Assembly (NCBI GenBank): GCA_011319805.1
Contig: SJRY01000212.1
Span: 1 to 64,000, forward strand
Source: Macrocybe gigantea
Lineage: Eukaryota; Basidiomycota; Agaricomycetes; Agaricales; Callistosporiaceae
DNA: 64,000 nucleotides
Direction of reading: 5' to 3'
In this document: positions 1 to 10,466 of the stretch, one piece after another
Position numbering within the stretch: the first letter of the stretch is position 1
Layout: every line of letters begins with the position of its first letter
Notes under the pieces: model-generated
Databases searched by the model: none
What the model was told of the DNA's origin: nothing
Seen by the model: the letters and a program-made list of their open reading frames with translations, nothing else
Translations under genes and position numbers: made by a program

Positions 1-94
1 CCTAACCTAACCTAACCTAACCTAACCTAACCTAACCTAACCTAACCTAACCTAACCTAACCTAACCCTAACCCTAACCTAACCTAACCTAACC
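1..94. repeat. Telomere repeat tract (mainly CCTAA units)
   Basis: The window opens with about 18 head-to-tail CCTAA units (TTAGG on the other strand). Two CCCTAA units interrupt the run near 62-73. The C-rich strand reads 5' to 3' inward from position 1, which is the orientation expected at a left chromosome end. Most fungi use TTAGGG, so the dominance of the five-base unit is unusual. The tract ends abruptly at about 94 and GC-rich subtelomere follows. Confidence 0.95.
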
Positions 95-1900
95 GCTCCG
101 GACCGCTTACTTCAATTTACAGGAAATGGATGTCCTGACGAGCCTATAAAGGTGAAACAGGATGCAGGACTGGATCCCCAGTCACCTGTTGACATCCTGT
201 TTACGCTCGAGCGGACTTCAGCAACCTCGCTTCGCTCGTTGTCGCTTTTGAGATACACCCCATAACCTAAGCAGAGGGGTTTGCAGGGTGCATGGAAGAG
301 GTGGGGAATGTGCAGGGAGGTCGCAGGTGTCAGGCAGCGGTGAACGGCGGAAGACGGGAGGCGGGTCGCAGGCAGCAGGCAGCAGGCAGCAGGCAGCGGC
401 GAGACGCTGGCCACTGGTGACACTAGATGGGGCCGCTGATGACGAGGGTGGTCGCAGGTGTCACAGGCGTCAGATGGCAGAAGGCGGGAGATCGGAGAGG
501 CGGTTAGCAGGCGGCGGGCAGCACTGGCGATGCTGGATGGGGTGAGGGCGAGGGCAGTTGCAGGCGTCGCACGATGACGTTGAATGGGCCGAGGACGAGC
601 GAGGCGAGGCGGAGAACGTGCGAGGGAGGTCGCAGGCTGCAGACGGCGGTGACGGCGGTGAAAGTTGGACGAAGGGAGTGGCCGCTGATGACGAGGGTGG
701 TCCATGGGCGTCGCAGGCAGCGGACGGCAGCGGAACACGGCAGGCAGCACTGGGCCGTGGGCAGAAGGTCAATTAGCACAGGCAAAACAAAAAAATGTCG
801 TTACTCACCTGGGAAGCAGCCCCCCTCTGCCGTTTGCCGCTGCCATTCACCGCGCCGACCGTCGAACGTCGAAGACGAGGAGAGGGAGAAGACGGAGAGG
901 GAAGAAAACGGCGCGGAGGTCTGATGAAACATAGCAGTTGCCGGTAAAGAAGAGCAAGGGGTGGACGAGAGGGGACATCGAGCTGACGGGCACGTCGAAG
1001 GCTACTACGCAGGCAGCAGGAGGTTGAGGGGGAGGCAGGGAGGCGCCCGGCCAGCCTAGACGTGGGGTGTGCTGATGAGTAGGTCATCAGAGCTGATGAC
1101 TGAGGTAGGCGGCGGCAGGAGAGAGTCAGTTGGGAGGAGCACTAGGGCGGAGAGGCGCGTTCCGGCTAGCCCAGAGCTGGCGACGTGGGTGGTGGCAGAC
1201 CGCCAGCACAGAGCGACAGCGCCGGTTACTGAGGTCGGGACTTCGATGGCCGATGCAGGAAAGATGGCGGGTGAGCATGATGTCGGGGCAGGGAGAATGG
1301 GGGGTAGCCGCAACGTCAACTGGCGGGGATGAGGGAATGGGATTGGTTAGAGGTGCCCTGCTCGCTGTCCAGCGACCGCCCTCGTCGTGAGCGGCCCCTC
1401 CTTTTGTCCAATGTTCGCCGCCGCTTGATGCCTGCGACCCACGTCTCCCGCCTTCTCCGCCATTTGCGGCTTGCGACACCCGCGACTGCCCTCGCCCATC
1501 CTCAGCGCCACTGCCAAAACGCCGTTGTCCTTTCTGATTGAACAGTCAAATCTAAAAGGTTGAATGCGGGCACATGTCTGTGCCTGTCCAGAGCACAGGG
1601 TGATTGTCGCGACGTTCGAGGTAAGGTCGGACTGACTGAAGCGTCGTCTGCACGCTGCGATGGCCATCCTCAGCGATCCGGAGAATAACCTTGCTCCGAC
1701 ACAGCTCCAAGGTTAAGCCGCCGCCTCTGGCTCATCTCCACGCAGAATCGAAATTCAAGTGGACCCAAGTCAGTTCCTCTCCGCCCACCTGCCTTTGCTA
1801 GGGACAGAGACTCTTCCCCGCCATCGTCGCCGTCATCCAGCGCATCGAGCACGCTACACCCGCCAATCGCTACAACACAGACGCTCACACTAGGAATACC
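95..1900. repeat. GC-rich subtelomeric repeat region without convincing genes
   Basis: This 1.8 kb stretch is strongly GC-rich and built from diverged repeats of short phrases such as GACGAGGGTGG and GTCGCAGG. A perfect GCAG-type microsatellite lies near 367-398. The block at about 540-702 reappears in inverted, diverged form at about 1376-1500. Open frames here are rich in Arg, Pro and Ser, occur on both strands and match no family I recognise, so I treat them as composition artefacts. It is most likely subtelomere-associated repeat DNA; a non-coding transcript cannot be excluded. Confidence 0.7.
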
Positions 1901-1916
1901 AGACAGAGACAGAGCG

Positions 1917-2595
1917 ATGTCGCTTCCGCGCGCAAACTACGGCCCATGGCGGGTCTGTATCAGCCCGTTCCCAGACCTCTCGCTAGGGAAACATCGACGC
2001 ACCATCGGAGTCTACCTCGCCGGCGCACTCGTACGTCTAGACGTGACCTTGCTTTTATCAAAACATTCCCGGACCCTCCCTTCCGCGCTCACACAGTTCG
2101 CCCTCGCCAACTGGACATTCATCGATGCCGCGGTGTTCTCTGCGCACGCCAAGTCCCCATGGGGGCAGCAGCCCGGTGCTGAGGAGCCGCCGGTGCACGT
2201 CACATTCATTGACTGGATACCAGGGCTTTGCGCACTGCTGAGTTACCTCGTGATCGACCATGATTGACAAGGACCGCGTGCACGGCGAGGAAGGGTTCGG
2301 CGACTCGTGCGCAGTGTGGCGCGCCCGTCTATTTTTGTTCATTGGGTTTGCGCTCATGGCCGGCGGACTAGCGGAAAGCTGTGTGCGTTGTTTCGTCGTC
2401 GTCGTCAGAGTTCCATAGCTGAATTTTATTCAGAGCTTGCTCGTGCTCAAGTACGTCCTGAACGGGTACCCGGAGCAATTCAAGTACTACGGGTATGCCA
2501 ACGTGTCGCAGAGCCTCGCGCCCGTGCCGTCTGCCGCCGTCCTCTGGATAGCCCAGAGCGGCCCAAACGAATACGAGTACAACCTCACCCTCTAG
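1917..2595 (+). CDS. VPS68: VPS68/TMEM50 (UPF0220) family membrane protein, one frameshift
   Basis: The product belongs to the small four-helix TMEM50/Vps68 family of endomembrane proteins; yeast Vps68 acts in vacuolar/endosomal sorting. The start at 1917 gives the usual N-terminus ending in RRTIGVYLAGAL. An intron at about 2031-2098 then leads into FALANWTFIDAAV and HVTFIDWIPG, both family hallmarks. A second intron (about 2372-2434) precedes LVLKYVLNGYP and the C-terminus ending NEYEYNLTL. Between the first two conserved blocks the frame breaks near 2256-2260: VTFIDWIPG and IDKDRVHGEEGFGD lie in different frames separated by one extra base in a CC pair, with no room for an intron. It is either a recent pseudogene or a sequencing error. 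Family assignment is confident, intactness is not. Confidence 0.78.
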
Positions 2596-2706
2596 TGCAA
2601 TAACTCCCGATTTTTGATCTTTATCTCTATAGAATCATCAAGAAAACCTGCAGCAGGACCATCAGCCCAATTCATACAGCATGTTTTTCCTGAAAGGCTG
2701 CACCGT

Positions 2707-3486
2707 TTAGTTCACGAACTGCTTGAATGCTTCGAAACAAGCGAATATGGAACGTCTGTTATCCAGAGGGCGCATACCCTCGCTGAGACGGCGGGCAGGC
2801 CTGCGAACGTCTGGGCGATGCGTAGCAACAACTGTGGGCATGGCTGGATATTCACCCCTCTGAACTGCCTCAATCAATTCCAATGTGACAGGGATTTTGA
2901 AAAATGTCGGGAATGTGCCGGTCATCGTGATGCCAGCCATTACTTTGACGTCGAGCGGATCGACGCCACGGAGATCTCGGGTTCGGTTGTTGGACTGAAT
3001 GGCGGCGATAGCCTCAGCGATGAGCGGAGGAGCGGGATCCACGGTTTCTAAATGTCGTTTGTCTTCCTGAACGAGGAGTAGATATCCGTCCCTATTCATG
3101 ACACACACGTCTGTCGTAGCATGCCTCCACTCTCCACAGATGAGGAGAGGAATGTCTTTGCGACTGCGCAAGTCCCTACCCAACGCTCGACCAGCATAAC
3201 CCATCACGCGCAGAAGTTGCATGGCAAAATCGTCAACAGCAGACTCTTCACCTGGAACTGGTTCCATCGCGAGATCCATATACCGGACAACTTGGTAGCT
3301 TTCATCGTCCACCATTTTGTCTGCCGTCAATCTGTTGAGGAGATCGGGATGATGAGGCGGAGGAGGGAGGGCTGCCTGATTGAAGAACGTAGCAGTATTC
3401 TGTCGGAAGATGGTGATATTGTACGCGGCAAGGTCGTTGACAGTCCAGTCATGCCCAGACTTAGCATTGCGAATGAGTTTGGCCAT
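2707..3486 (-). CDS. PD-(D/E)XK nuclease-like hypothetical protein
   Basis: Single-exon frame of 259 residues starting MAKLIRNAKSGHDWT. I recognise it as a member of a widespread but uncharacterised Agaricomycete family. The centre carries GEWRHATTDVCVMNR followed by YLLLVQEDKR. The Asp of TTDVCV and the E-x-K of VQEDK are spaced as in the PD-(D/E)XK nuclease fold (Asp on one strand, ExK on the next), so a nuclease-like fold is plausible. No signal peptide or membrane segment is visible. It converges tail-to-tail with the VPS68-like gene. Function is inferred only from this motif; host-genome copies often multiply like mobile or defence genes, but no transposon ends are seen here. Confidence 0.6.
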   Translation of the reverse strand: MAKLIRNAKSGHDWTVNDLAAYNITIFRQNTATFFNQAALPPPPHHPDLLNRLTADKMVDDESYQVVRYMDLAMEPVPGEESAVDDFAMQLLRVMGYAGRALGRDLRSRKDIPLLICGEWRHATTDVCVMNRDGYLLLVQEDKRHLETVDPAPPLIAEAIAAIQSNNRTRDLRGVDPLDVKVMAGITMTGTFPTFFKIPVTLELIEAVQRGEYPAMPTVVATHRPDVRRPARRLSEGMRPLDNRRSIFACFEAFKQFVN

Positions 3487-3667
3487 TAAAGCTGCAGCGA
3501 CATGTGCCGTGAGTTCAAGTACTTACGGTTTTACATAAAATTGTCACGCAGCCAAGCAAAATTGTGGCGATAGCGTAACGTTGCCAGTAGAATAATAACA
3601 TTGCTTCTCCAAAAAAAAAAAAAAAAAAAAGAATTGCAGCAGACAAAAATACAAGTACCGAATGAAA

Positions 3668-6600
3668 TCAGCCGTCGTCGTCTTCATTTTCATCATGACT
3701 ACTTATCCCAAGGTCTCTGACACTGGAGATGGCAACGAGCAAGGAATGGTTACTATCAAACATAGATAGCATTTTTGCCATCTCGTCCAGCGCATACTCC
3801 TCAATCTCCTCCATGAGCGCCATCTCCTCCTTATCGTTCTCTGCTTCTGCTGCGGCACGTGTGGCCCGAGACTTGCGACGGTCCGCGAGATATTGAAGCT
3901 GGCGTTTCGTGGCCTCGATGATTCCATCCTGGAGCTCTTGGGAAAGGCTTTGTGGACCACCGATGACATGGACAGCGTCGGTGAAGCACTTGTAAAGCGA
4001 TGCAAGGAATGATGAATCGTGCTCAGTGCTGATGCACGTGATGAGCTGTCGAAATGTTGCAGTGACCATTTCGTTCGTAAGCGTGGCACTCGCTTTGCCA
4101 CAGGATAGAAGCATAGGTAGGAGCCTATAGCTGATATCAGCAAACGATACCAAAAAAAAAAAAGTCATTGGCATACATGGCACACGCTTCCCGTACGCCA
4201 TCATGGAAATAAAACCTCAGCGATGGCAGGGTAATCTCCAAAGTCTGGGCGAGGTAGGGCGCGAACCGAGGGCCCAGGGTGGAGCAGTAGATGACGAGGG
4301 TTTCGAATGCTTGACATTTCTCCTCGATTGCAGACGTGCGAATGCCGAGACGTTGACCGTCCATGACGATTGTCTCCCATCCATCGCGTTCCTCGACCTT
4401 GTCTTCTTCGTCTGTAAAACAAACGTCTGCGTCAATTATGAAAGGTATCGCAGAATCACATACCATAAATGGATATGTCGGCCTTGGCGCTGGCTGTCGT
4501 GGTCAAGGCAGGCATGACAACTGATAGATAGGGCTCAAACTCTGGTCCCATTGCTTGGCACACTTTTGCCCAGGTGGCGATGAGGTAGTGACCGAGCTGG
4601 GTATCGTTTGGATCAACGGGAGACTCTGCATCATGAAACGATCATGTAAAGCTGTTTGACGTTACCGAGCCAGTAAGACGCACGTTGTATTCGAATCAAG
4701 AGTTCGATGAGCATCGTGGAATCTGGCCTAAATATCTCTCTTCCAACGGCAATGGCTACGACGGAGGTCAGCCAAGCAAGGTCCCGAGGGGGTGGCATTC
4801 GCGACTCACCAATCAGACCAGCACATTCCATCGCCTTCAGGCGCAGTTTGCGAAACTCGGGTCCATCGGCGTTGCGGAGAATGTTCAGCAGCAGCGGCAT
4901 GATTGATTGGTAGTGCTAAAAGATGCCAAGGATCAAAATGACTGGTGTTTGAAGAGAGAAAGTGTAGATCGCGCACTTTTGCAAATGTGGCCTCACTCGC
5001 ATCAGCTACCATTGCCAGTGAAGTGACGGCTTGCTCCTGGACATACTGTCGAACCCGCGAGGGGTCTTCCGTAGGGTTCAGGAGTTTGAGGAGACGCTCG
5101 ACTATCGGATCGAGGTACGGGATGAGGGTGTCGTGTTCTACACCTTCGCAGAAATTGATAAGGGCAGCTGCGGCGTGAGAATGAACCCTGCGAGAGTGTA
5201 ACGTCAGAAAGGAACGGAAGCTGATGCGACTCAGGCTAACCTCGGCTCCGGGTCTTCGAGGGCGGGAATGAGAACGGAAAAGAGCTGTTGATGATATTTT
5301 TCCTGGATGATCTCCTCGAGATCAGTGCAGAGTTGTCCACTGGTCGAGAGTCAGGATGAAAGCGACACCTGGAGCGGAGGAATACGTACACGCATTGGCA
5401 TGCGGCATAACGGACTCTCGGATGCGAGTCCTTGAACATGGGAGTGACGAGGCTAGGGATGCGAGTCTCAGCAAGTGGTCTATCGGAGAGAACGAGGATC
5501 TCACTCTACGATTTTCCCGAGTTCGTTTTGCATGACCTGGCGTGTGTTTAGCGCCAGCGTGAACAAAAATGACGGCCATGACCAGACGAACCTTACCGGT
5601 GCCTTCAGCAATGGCCGCGATGGCCATCAGACCTGCGTGTCTGACACGCCAATCGTAGCTCGCGAGCATGGAAGGTATATACTGAAAAGCTGGGGGCAGG
5701 ACTGCTCGACCGCCCATCGCGCACGCCAGTCGATCGAGAGATTGCTCGTAGAGTGCTGGCGGCGATTCCGTATCGGATGAGGTGGAATTCGCAGAGGGCT
5801 AGAACAGGGCGTGAGCTCGCGTCTGTGATAAATGAGGGCTGAACATACGTCTTCTTTCAGCCAGCCCTCCAAGCCACCAGACTCTTCCTCGTCAATCTCA
5901 CCCATCGCCTCGAGGCAGGAACGGACGATGATCTCTACCCAACCGGGAACCTTCCGGACCATATTTGGCCTGGCCTCGGAGAGGGTGATCATAAACTCCA
6001 TGGCGCTGAGACGGAGAGTCTGTCGCAGGTCTTCTTCTCGCTATCGTGGGTCTGAAAAGACGAAGCTTGCGGGGATGTGGAGGCAGCGTTGGTGGGCAAT
6101 GGAGGGGGAAACACGAACGCGCCCTGTCGAGTACCGTTGCTCCCGTTCGAGGTCGGGAAGGGTCTGCCGACGGTGGGGGTGGGTCCACAGTCGACGGGCG
6201 CAAGAATGAGGGAGGGGAGAAAGCTGAGAAGGGCGGGAAGGTGAGGTTCGAACAAGGTCGGATGAGCGGAGCAAAGAGGAAGAAGCTCTGAGAGAAAAGT
6301 CGAGAGGTGGTGGTAATTTGAGAACGAGGAGCCGGAGGACGTGTTGGCAGGCTGAGACAAGTTTTGGGCGAGTTGAGGGAGTGTGTCTAGCATGGGGTAT
6401 AGAAGAGAGCGAGCCTGGGATATTTGTGCGGGATCGGCAGCTGTGAGGTAGGCCACGGAGGCCAGCAATGCCGCATGGCGGACCTACGATAGCGCGTGTG
6501 AGAATCTGGAACAGAGAACTGGAAAGAGACAGGGCCTACGTCGACGCTGTAGCCGTCCTGTAGACCGCGCTGGAAGACGTTGACGACGACATCAGTCTGG

Positions 6601-7264
6601 AGGTCCATGACGAGGTTGGGACATCCAGCAAAAACGCGATAGGCGCTCTCGCGTTGGCCTGCACCACCAGTGCCGCCGCCGCCTCCCTGAGCCTGGGACA
6701 TGCTGAAGACTTGTGCCTGGAGGGCATGCCAAGGTTTTCCGCGTACCATGCCCTGGTTCGCGACGTCGCAGACGGTGTCGACGCTCTTCCGGCGGACGAC
6801 GGGCGCAGGTTCGTGAGAGAGTGAGTGCAAGAGCAGGCGCTCTAGGGTGGAGAGCGACTGGGATGACAGATGGTCGTAGAGCGTAAGGCGGGTGGCGACG
6901 TGCGGGAGCTGTGGGCCATGAGACGAGGGTGCGGGACGGAATAGCAGCCGACGGAGAAGGACTAGCGAGAAAGAGCGCATCTAGGGCGAAGATCAGCGAC
7001 GAAGGGGCACGATCTGGACGCGGCTGACCACTTCGGTGTCGGCTGTGATGGCGAATTGGGCGAGCGCGAGCAGATAGAGCTCCGGGGTGTGCTCGAGGCG
7101 GTCGTTGACGGCCTTTTCTGCACTGTTTACGACGATGAGGAACGAGAATGCCTTATTGCTCGACGTTGAACTCACTTTGCGCGAATGTCGTTGTCGCCGA
7201 GGACGAGATTCGAAAGGATTTGGGTGAGCTCGGCGCTGATCTCTGGCGGGACGACGGATTCCAT
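3668..7264 (-). CDS. PSE1/KAP121: Importin-5/Kap121-type karyopherin beta (importin beta-3)
   Basis: Nuclear import receptor of the HEAT-repeat karyopherin-beta family, carrying cargo through the nuclear pore and releasing it with Ran-GTP. The gene starts at 7264 (MESVVPPEIS) and has about a dozen short introns. Conserved blocks in order: VVRRKSVDTVCDVANQG, MEFMITLSEARPNMVRK, YDWRVRHAGLMAIAAIAEG, DSHPRVRYAACQC, HSHAAAALINFCEG, FRKLRLKAMECAGLI, AIEEKCQAFETLVIYCS and PSLRFYFHDGVREACAM. I estimate about 960 residues. A frame change near 6035 can be explained by a short intron ending at a TAG acceptor before REEDLRQT. The protein ends with an acidic tail (DENEDDDG) soon after the acidic loop that lies before the last HEAT repeats in the human protein, so the C-terminus may be shorter than in the roughly 1,090-residue relatives. 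It is divergent from the G-alpha gene. Confidence 0.88.
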
Positions 7265-7498
7265 GGCGGGCGGGGCAGCGGACAAAAACGACAGAGCGGG
7301 CGGCCTGGATTATCGAAACTCGGCCAACCCCGTGCCGAACCAGTTCGGTTCAGTTGCCCGATCTGGAATAATTACGGTGCCTCGTGGTCACTCCGCCACT
7401 TTTCTTTAATCCTCACCGTCCTCCCCGTCCTCCCCGCTGGCGGCCCTCTCTTTCTCCTCCTCGTCGCCCCATTCGCCCCAGACTCTACCACGAACATA
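7265..7498. promoter_or_regulatory. Shared divergent promoter between importin-5 and G-alpha genes
   Basis: The importin-5 start (7264, minus) and the G-alpha start (7499, plus) are head-to-head with only 234 bp between them. The half nearest the G-alpha gene is a long pyrimidine-rich tract (about 7400-7490, CCTCCCCGTCCTCCCC-like), a common core-promoter feature in basidiomycetes. No TATA box is obvious on either side. Co-regulation is inferred from geometry only. Confidence 0.5.
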
Positions 7499-8897
7499 AT
7501 GGGAGGCTGCGTCTCCACCGCCCAGGACCGCGCCGAGAAGCAAAAGTCCGACCTCATCGACAAGCAGATCGAGGAGGACCATAGGAGGTTCAAGCGCGAG
7601 TGCAAGATCCTACTTCTCGGTGCGTCTTCTCGCCCTCGTTCCTCTCTTCAACCTTCCCCACTCTCATTGCTCTGTCTTTCACCCGTTTACGCGCCGCGCT
7701 CCTAACCCCTTGCCTTTCCGTCAAGGCTCTGGTGAATCCGGCAAGAGCACCATCGTCAAGCAGATGAAGATCATCCACCAAAACGGATATTCGCCCTCAG
7801 AGCTTGCAGAATGGCGTCCGATCGTCTACAAAAACGTCCTCGATTCCGCCCAAGCTGTCGTCGTCTACATGCGCAAGATCGGTTTAGAATGTGTCGAGTA
7901 CTCTAACCGCGCCCTCGCCGAAAAGATCCTAGACTATCGTCTCGACTCCGTCCCAGGCGCCTCAGCTACCAACCCATACTTCTCGCCCGAGATCGCAGAA
8001 GCCATACACCAGGTCTGGAACGACCCCATCATTCCAAAGGTCATGGACGAGCATTCGAGCGAGTTTTACTTGATGGACAGCGCTCCGTAGTGAGCCAAAC
8101 ATATTCCCACTTCCCCTCGTCGCTAATACCGCTTCAGCTTCTTTAGCGAAGTCCTCCGAATAGGAACCCCGGGTTATCTTCCCAACGAGACCGACGTCCT
8201 GAGAGCCCGACTGCGCAGCCTCGCCATAACAGAGACCCGCTTTACTATGGGACAGCTGTCGTGCGTGTCCTGTCCGCCTCCGCCTTACCCTATCACTGAC
8301 TGTCAAACTCAGAATACACATGTTTGACGTCGGCGGTCAGCGGTCGGAACGTAAAAAATGGATACATTGCTTTGAGAGCGTTACATCTATCATATTCTGC
8401 ACCGCGCTCAGCGAATACGATCAAGTCCTGCTTGAGGAAAAGTCTCAAGTATGTGCTCCTTTGTTCCCCGAATGCACCATTCTCAATTTCCATCACAGAA
8501 TCGCATGGCCGAATCTCTGGTTCTCTTTGAATCCGTCATCAACTCGCGCTGGTTCTTGAGGACCTCCATCATCCTATTTTTGAACAAGATTGATGTTTTC
8601 AAGAGCAAGCTCGCAAAGGTGCCCCTTGAGCGCTACTTTCCAGAATATACGGGCGGCACGGATATCAACAAAGCCGCAAAGTACATTCTTTGGCGATTCA
8701 TGCAGACCAATAGGGCACGGTTGAGCGTCTACCCTCAGTACTTCATCCGTTGCCTTTTTTTTCGTTTGATAGTTGCTGATTCCACCGTCCATTTCAGTTT
8801 GACCCAAGCAACCGACACTACCAATATCAGACTTGTCTTTGCGGCAGTAAAGGAAACCATTTTGCAAAACGCTCTCAAGGATTCTGGAATCCTATGA
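7499..8897 (+). CDS. Heterotrimeric G protein alpha subunit (fungal group I)
   Basis: GTP-binding alpha subunit that relays signals from seven-helix receptors at the plasma membrane. Exons inferred at 7499-7619, 7726-8086, 8138-8260, 8313-8448, 8499-8737 and 8798-8897 sum to 359 codons in one frame. The N-terminus MGGCVST carries the Gly for myristoylation and Cys for palmitoylation. Nucleotide-binding motifs are all present: P-loop GSGESGKS across the first splice junction, switch [15 protein letters not shown], guanine-specificity NKID, and the C-terminal TQATDT box. The C-terminus KDSGIL is receptor-facing; the Cys used as ADP-ribosylation target in many relatives is Ser here. All five introns are GT-AG. 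The gene appears intact and lies only about 7 kb from the telomere. Confidence 0.95.
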
Positions 8898-10466
8898 TCA
8901 TTCACTGTCCACTACCATTCCATTTCTCCTTTCATACCTTCACTCGGTGTATGTTGTATCTCGGTGAGTCTAAAACGTTATCTTTTACATTCATTATCTG
9001 TATAATTTCCTTCGCAAGCACCATTGTACTCAGTAGACACATCTATTCATTATATGTATCACCATCTTGCCTTCCCTTTCCGCTCTCCGCTCTCCGGCCC
9101 GTTGCCACGTTTCAAGTGGTCCCTTGTCAAGCCCAATTCCCGTGCGGGAGCGTTTTCGCCGACAACTCCCTTTGTTTCAATTACGTACTCGTCGCAGCCT
9201 TTGTCTTCTAGCACTCTATTCATCTGCCAATCTAACCAATCTTCTGTCCTTGATCTCATCATGTCGCTTACCTCCTTTCGGTCCACAGGTTCTTTCAGCT
9301 TATGCGTTCTCTACGATCCAGCATTTCTTGCGTCATCTCTCTACATCTCTCATATCGTCATGCCTTCCCGGTTTTGCATCGCCCGTCGCATCTCATACTC
9401 CGCTTCCCCGCAGTCTATTTCCGCTCATATTCCCCCACTATCCTCCGATGGTCCCTAAATTTTGCCCAACAATTCTCGCTGCTCGACATCGTCCTGCTTC
9501 TCAGGCGCGCCCTTTCTCACCCGCTGTTGGCACTGTCACTACGAACCAACATTTTCACGTACATCTGACAGCCTGGAGCCCGGCACGCCACGTCTAGGAC
9601 CTCCACGATGCCCGGCAGTGTTGATGGTCATCCGCTCAAGCCCGGCTCGTGACCCTGGCGTGCACGGATGATATCACATTTTTCTTACGCTCGGGCCGTG
9701 ATATCCATCATGATTGATACTCATCGTTTTTACCCTTGCTGTCGCACTGCTTCAGACTCTGACGTCTTAGTTGTAACCTTTCTTGCGCTTTATCCTTTTC
9801 GTCTCTCGCTTTCTATGATACGTTAACTGTCCTCCTCGCCGAATTTTAATCTGAACGTATCATAGCATGGAACTTCAATTTGTACAGTAGCTGTATATAT
9901 GCGTCCTCGCCATCTCTTCATCTCCTTTCATGCGGATTTACTTTTCTCCCGCTAGATACATCATCTCGTTTCAACTGTCAATATGACCATTTCTGTTTCG
10001 CTAACGAGTTGATAAGTAAATGTGACTGTAGTTTCGTAGAGTGATGAAATATGTATACAATGCAGGCTGTTTTGAACCAGCCCGTTTCAGCCTAATGTAA
10101 ATCTAGACCACTGTGATTCCTTTGTCTCTATGTTCGAAGGGCTAACGTTCAAGCGCTGAAAGCACAACACATGTCACGGGCACTCAAAAAGACATGCTAC
10201 AGATGATCAGGCCTTTCCGCATGGCCATTGCTGTCCATCTGCGCAGTCCGTCAAGATGTCAACAAGGTATCGAATACCCCATATTACGCTAGCCTAACGT
10301 TCCACGCCTCTAGCGATACAAAAGCAGTATGCAGACTCTAAATACGAAAGTCACATTCTATTCATCACCTCGCGGACAGGAGGAGCGTAGAGACGTTGTC
10401 TATCCTGCTCGTCGTGACGCCAATTCAACTAGCGCCGACTTTATGACACACGATACAGTCAGCACT
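8898..10466. other. Intergenic stretch, no gene recognised
   Basis: About 1.6 kb between the G-alpha stop and the tail of the minus-strand secreted-protein gene. The first kilobase is pyrimidine-rich and probably includes the G-alpha 3' untranslated region. Short frames are open across 9024-9600 but they overlap one another in several frames, have the composition of the CT-rich strand, and resemble no protein I know. Confidence 0.5.

Noticed and set aside
112..1670. Many open frames on both strands in the subtelomere (up to 212 residues).
   Set aside because: GC-rich low-complexity DNA keeps several frames open at once; products are Arg/Pro/Ser-rich and have no recognisable motif.
3610..3630. 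A-run downstream of the importin-5 gene as a poly(A) tail of a retrocopy.
   Set aside because: The gene has its introns, so it is not a retrocopy; the run is read as a simple homopolymer.
6000..6060. Frame break in importin-5 read as a disabling frameshift.
   Set aside because: A short intron ending at a TAG acceptor before REEDLRQT joins both frames, so splicing explains it.
9024..9600. Plus-strand frames of 144 and 176 residues after the G-alpha gene.
   Set aside because: They overlap in different frames in a pyrimidine-rich 3' region and match no family.
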